Source of the DNA: Proteromonas lacertae
Lineage: Eukaryota > Sar > Bigyra > Opalinata > Proteromonadidae
Length of the DNA: 64,000 bases
NCBI GenBank assembly: GCA_002245135.1
Contig: NGBS01000293.1
Location: 463,779 to 527,778, forward strand
Direction: 5' to 3'
Positions 61,380 through 64,000 of this stretch are shown piece after piece. The first letter of the stretch is position 1. Each line of letters opens with the position of its first letter. The notes under the pieces are model-generated. The model did not search any database. It was not told where the DNA came from and was given only the letters and a program-made list of their open reading frames with translations. The translations under genes and the position numbers were made by a program.

Positions 61380-63728
61380 ATGTTCAATAATAGCTTATGT
61401 GAGAACGAGGTGGAGATGCTAAGGTTGCTGAATACGATCGATAAGAACACGACCGACACTAAGCAAAAGGTAGACTCCCGAGTAATCGTAAGGTACGATA
61501 AGGACGTAGTCTTCCAGGATACCAAGGAACAAGTTCAAAAGGCTTTGACCTCTGGAGATCTGAAGGTAAGCGTTGACTATGAGAAGATTGATCCACCCTT
61601 AGTTAGTTGCATTCAAGAAGTGATTAGAGGTACTCCAGTAAGTATCAACGATACTCAGCAGGAGGATGTAACATCATCGATAGAATCAATCAAGAGAAAG
61701 CTGGATGAGCACTCTGAAGAAGTCAGTAAGAAGATCCCTAAGCTAGAGCAAGACCATCAGCACATCCAGAACTACTTGGAAGACAAGGTGCAACCAGCAT
61801 GTATAAGCATCCAGACAACACTCAAGGAGGTGCAAAGTAAAGTTGATAACATGGAAGAGATGGATAGAGATCTGAAGGAAGTCAAGGAGCTGAGTAAGTC
61901 TATCGATAGCAAGATGCCAGAAGACTTTGGAGAGTCGGTAACATCTTCCTTGAAGAGCATCTCGGGAACTAGCAATCAGTTAAAGCAGTACCTGGAAGAA
62001 CAAGTCCCAGTAATGAGTAAGAGTATTGAAGAAGTCAAAGGCTCCATTGATACCACCGATGAAAGTGTTAGTCAATTGAAAGCATCCACGGATGAGAAGT
62101 TAGCTAAGTTGAGCTCCTTGCTATCGTCTATAGCCGGGAGTCTCAACATCGATGAGATCAACATCTACGACATGCTCAAGTACATTACCTCTGTCGATGA
62201 TAAGAGTCTAGTGAAACTTACCGACCTAGAGAAGCAACTAGTTGGAACTCTCGGAGTCCTTGATAAGATGAGAGTTAACTACGAAGACTACAAGACGATC
62301 AACACCGTGATTAACAACAACATGATTAAGTTCAAGGAGGTACTTCAAGAGATTGAGATCGCCAATGGATACAACAAGGACTTCAAGAACCAGATGAATA
62401 ACATTGAAGGCGATATTCAGAACCTCAATGGAGAAGCCGATAAAACTAATGAGTTCTGCACTGAAGCAAGAGCTGCTGAAGTCGATGAGACTAACAAGAC
62501 AGTTGCTAGGATAGACGTGGACAACATCAATCAGTACTGCAGCTCTAAGCAAAAGCAAAAGGCTGATAAAGTCCATGAGTTGATGAGTAGCGTAGAGATC
62601 AAAGATATTAATGCCTACTGTTCCTCGGAGAGACTCAGCACCGTCAAGAGCATTGAAGAGTTGATCAAGAGATTCATCACTGATAAGAGACTTCAGGAGA
62701 TTGATTATAACAACAAGGCCGTGAAGGACTTCTGTACTTCAGCAAGGATAGCTGCTATCGATGAAACCAATACCAAGGTAAAGTCCTTCTGTACCAATGA
62801 TAGATCCAACAAGATCGATAAGTGCTATGAGCGAGTCCATGATCTCAACAAGGAGAGTATCAACCAGTTCTGCACAGAGGCAAGAGCAAGTAACATCGAT
62901 ACTACCAAGGCCAACACCGACTCTATCAAAACAAAAGTAGACTCCTTGAATATCACCGATATCAATACCTCCTGTGCATCATCAAGGAGAACAGCTGAAG
63001 ACAATCTCCGAGTGAACCTAGACGGCTTCTTTAACAACACCCGTAAAGGACTCATCGATAAAGCAATCAACAACACCACAGCCCTCAAAACAAAGATCGA
63101 TGGCTTCAACACTAGTAATGTCAACGACTTCTGTGCTCCATCTCAGTTAACCAAGGTCAATGATATGCAAACAAAGGTTAACGATCTCCAGAGCAAGATT
63201 AACACTATCAACACAGCCATGGCGGAGCTGAAGACGATGGTAAGTAACTTAAAGGCTAATCCAAGTACCTTGTTCTATTCCTTTGAGAATGTTACTCTCG
63301 ATGAAAAGTACAGCGGATTGTGGTGCTCAAGCACTTGGAAGTACTACTTCGATTACTTGGATGTGGAAATTACTCTCAAGGAAGACAAAGGTAAGTGTCA
63401 AGGGTTGATAGATTTCTCCTCAGATCATCTTCAGTTACATAATAACTTTCTATCAGCAGCAACTCATGGATTAGGTCCAATCCTTTACAGCTTCGGGACT
63501 AACAAGAAGGGTGAACTCTATAGAGCTGAGATTGGATATAAGACCGAGTATGTGGGGATGGTTAATAGATACGACTACTACAACCTCTTTTTCATAAGTA
63601 AGGTGAATAGTTCTGCATATTCACGGGACATAGATATTCCTAGCAATTACGATTATCCCCTGACGATTAGATTCAAATACGCTTACTGTTTACCTGGAAT
63701 TGCTCAGATGAAAACATCGGCTTATTAG
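61380..63728 (+). CDS. long coiled-coil, fibre-like protein with Cys repeats and beta-rich head
   Basis: ATG 61380 gives 782 residues. Residues about 100-350 are coiled coil. From about 360 to 600 a unit is repeated about seven times with the core (I/V)N-x-FC-(T/S)-x-(A/S)R-x-x-x-(I/V)D. The spacing varies between 20 and 40 residues, with one Cys per unit. After another coiled stretch the last about 140 residues are Tyr/Phe/Gly-rich and look like a beta-sandwich. A long coiled stalk ending in a compact beta-rich head is the plan of trimeric fibres on phages and eukaryotic viruses, and of some adhesins. There is no signal peptide or TM helix. A virion or secreted fibre role is inference only. 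Confidence 0.65.
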   Translation: MFNNSLCENEVEMLRLLNTIDKNTTDTKQKVDSRVIVRYDKDVVFQDTKEQVQKALTSGDLKVSVDYEKIDPPLVSCIQEVIRGTPVSINDTQQEDVTSSIESIKRKLDEHSEEVSKKIPKLEQDHQHIQNYLEDKVQPACISIQTTLKEVQSKVDNMEEMDRDLKEVKELSKSIDSKMPEDFGESVTSSLKSISGTSNQLKQYLEEQVPVMSKSIEEVKGSIDTTDESVSQLKASTDEKLAKLSSLLSSIAGSLNIDEINIYDMLKYITSVDDKSLVKLTDLEKQLVGTLGVLDKMRVNYEDYKTINTVINNNMIKFKEVLQEIEIANGYNKDFKNQMNNIEGDIQNLNGEADKTNEFCTEARAAEVDETNKTVARIDVDNINQYCSSKQKQKADKVHELMSSVEIKDINAYCSSERLSTVKSIEELIKRFITDKRLQEIDYNNKAVKDFCTSARIAAIDETNTKVKSFCTNDRSNKIDKCYERVHDLNKESINQFCTEARASNIDTTKANTDSIKTKVDSLNITDINTSCASSRRTAEDNLRVNLDGFFNNTRKGLIDKAINNTTALKTKIDGFNTSNVNDFCAPSQLTKVNDMQTKVNDLQSKINTINTAMAELKTMVSNLKANPSTLFYSFENVTLDEKYSGLWCSSTWKYYFDYLDVEITLKEDKGKCQGLIDFSSDHLQLHNNFLSAATHGLGPILYSFGTNKKGELYRAEIGYKTEYVGMVNRYDYYNLFFISKVNSSAYSRDIDIPSNYDYPLTIRFKYAYCLPGIAQMKTSAY

Positions 63729-64000
63729 AAATTACTTAGTTCATCCTCGTAATACTTTGTCGGGATGCAGCAAGAGCTTCATCCTTGGATGATGATCAAA
63801 TGAAAGTACCTTCTCAATGATCCTGGTAATGAAGAAAGCAGTTCTTCTTCCGGGCATGGACAAGAACGTCTACGACGGAACCTTCCTATCCAAGTCCGAT
63901 ATTGCTCTGCAACATCGTCCTTGGTAAGGAAGCTTCCTCTGAGACGTCCTTACCCATACTCCGAAAGAGATCACTGCTTCTTCATTACCATCACCTCGTG
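63729..64000. other. GC-richer tail, gene not resolved
   Basis: The composition of the cluster continues to the window edge. No long ORF is complete here, and repeated CCTTCC/TCCTTGG-like words are visible. The element evidently extends beyond the window. Confidence 0.5.

Noticed and set aside
1-64000. tRNA and rRNA genes
   Set aside because: No cloverleaf with A and B box consensus and no rRNA-like conserved stretch was noticed by eye. A dedicated tRNA scan could still find one.

Overview
The window looks like nuclear DNA of a low-GC unicellular eukaryote. The evidence is eukaryote-only genes (Sec61 gamma, DDB1, a DP-type transcription factor, a kinesin, a RhoGEF, a PDCD4-like MA3 protein, a calcium-regulated PPEF phosphatase) broken by many very short introns. 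The introns I could place are mostly 23-50 nt, start GTAT and end TAG. TAA, TAG and TGA all serve as stops. I cannot name the organism. Intron size and the abundance of putative-Ig (He_PIG) domains recall Blastocystis and its relatives, but that is weak inference.

Layout. 0.5-3.8 kb: a 13-exon gene of unknown function. 4.0-4.9 kb: DP-like factor (-). 5.2-6.7 kb: divergent Hsp70-like gene. 6.8-8.9 kb: first copy of a BTB-BACK/He_PIG/SPRY family (-). 9.6-11.2 kb: RhoGEF with Zn-finger and WW domains (-). 11.3-12.5 kb: truncated kinase-like gene. 12.6-15.7 kb: helical-repeat/coiled-coil gene. 15.8-20.2 kb: acidic protein, coiled-coil protein, Sec61 gamma, MaoC-like hydratase, and a ubiquitin-like/RRM protein. 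20.5-26.8 kb: large type I surface protein (He_PIG, PA14, sushi, one TM). 26.9-28.0 kb: PDCD4-like gene (-). 28.2-30.3 kb: decayed second BTB-SPRY copy. 30.8-33.5 kb: PPEF phosphatase. 33.6-36.2 kb: pseudokinase-LRR gene. 36.2-39.0 kb: C-terminal half of a phosphatase abutting the third BTB-SPRY copy. 39.3-40.4 kb: hAT-type transposon relic with a perfect 8-bp target duplication. 40.4-42.5 kb: kinesin (-), head to head with DDB1 (42.6-46.3 kb). 46.9-53.6 kb: giant protein with two CRN/RHS-type NTPase modules. 53.6-55.2 kb: sparse region with a small three-exon gene.

From about 56.2 kb to the end the DNA changes character. GC content rises visibly, the short introns vanish and ORFs sit close together on one strand. 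The genes are three zinc-finger paralogues, a helical protein and a fibre-like protein with Cys-containing repeats. A roughly 200-bp near-perfect inverted repeat marks the boundary. I read this as the left end of an integrated, possibly virus-derived or otherwise foreign element. No capsid, polymerase or integrase gene is visible in the window to prove it.

Several conserved genes carry single-nucleotide frame breaks, many beside short A or T runs. These may be assembly errors, young pseudogenes or programmed frameshifts; the sequence alone cannot decide. Joined-exon coordinates given here are by-eye splice models.
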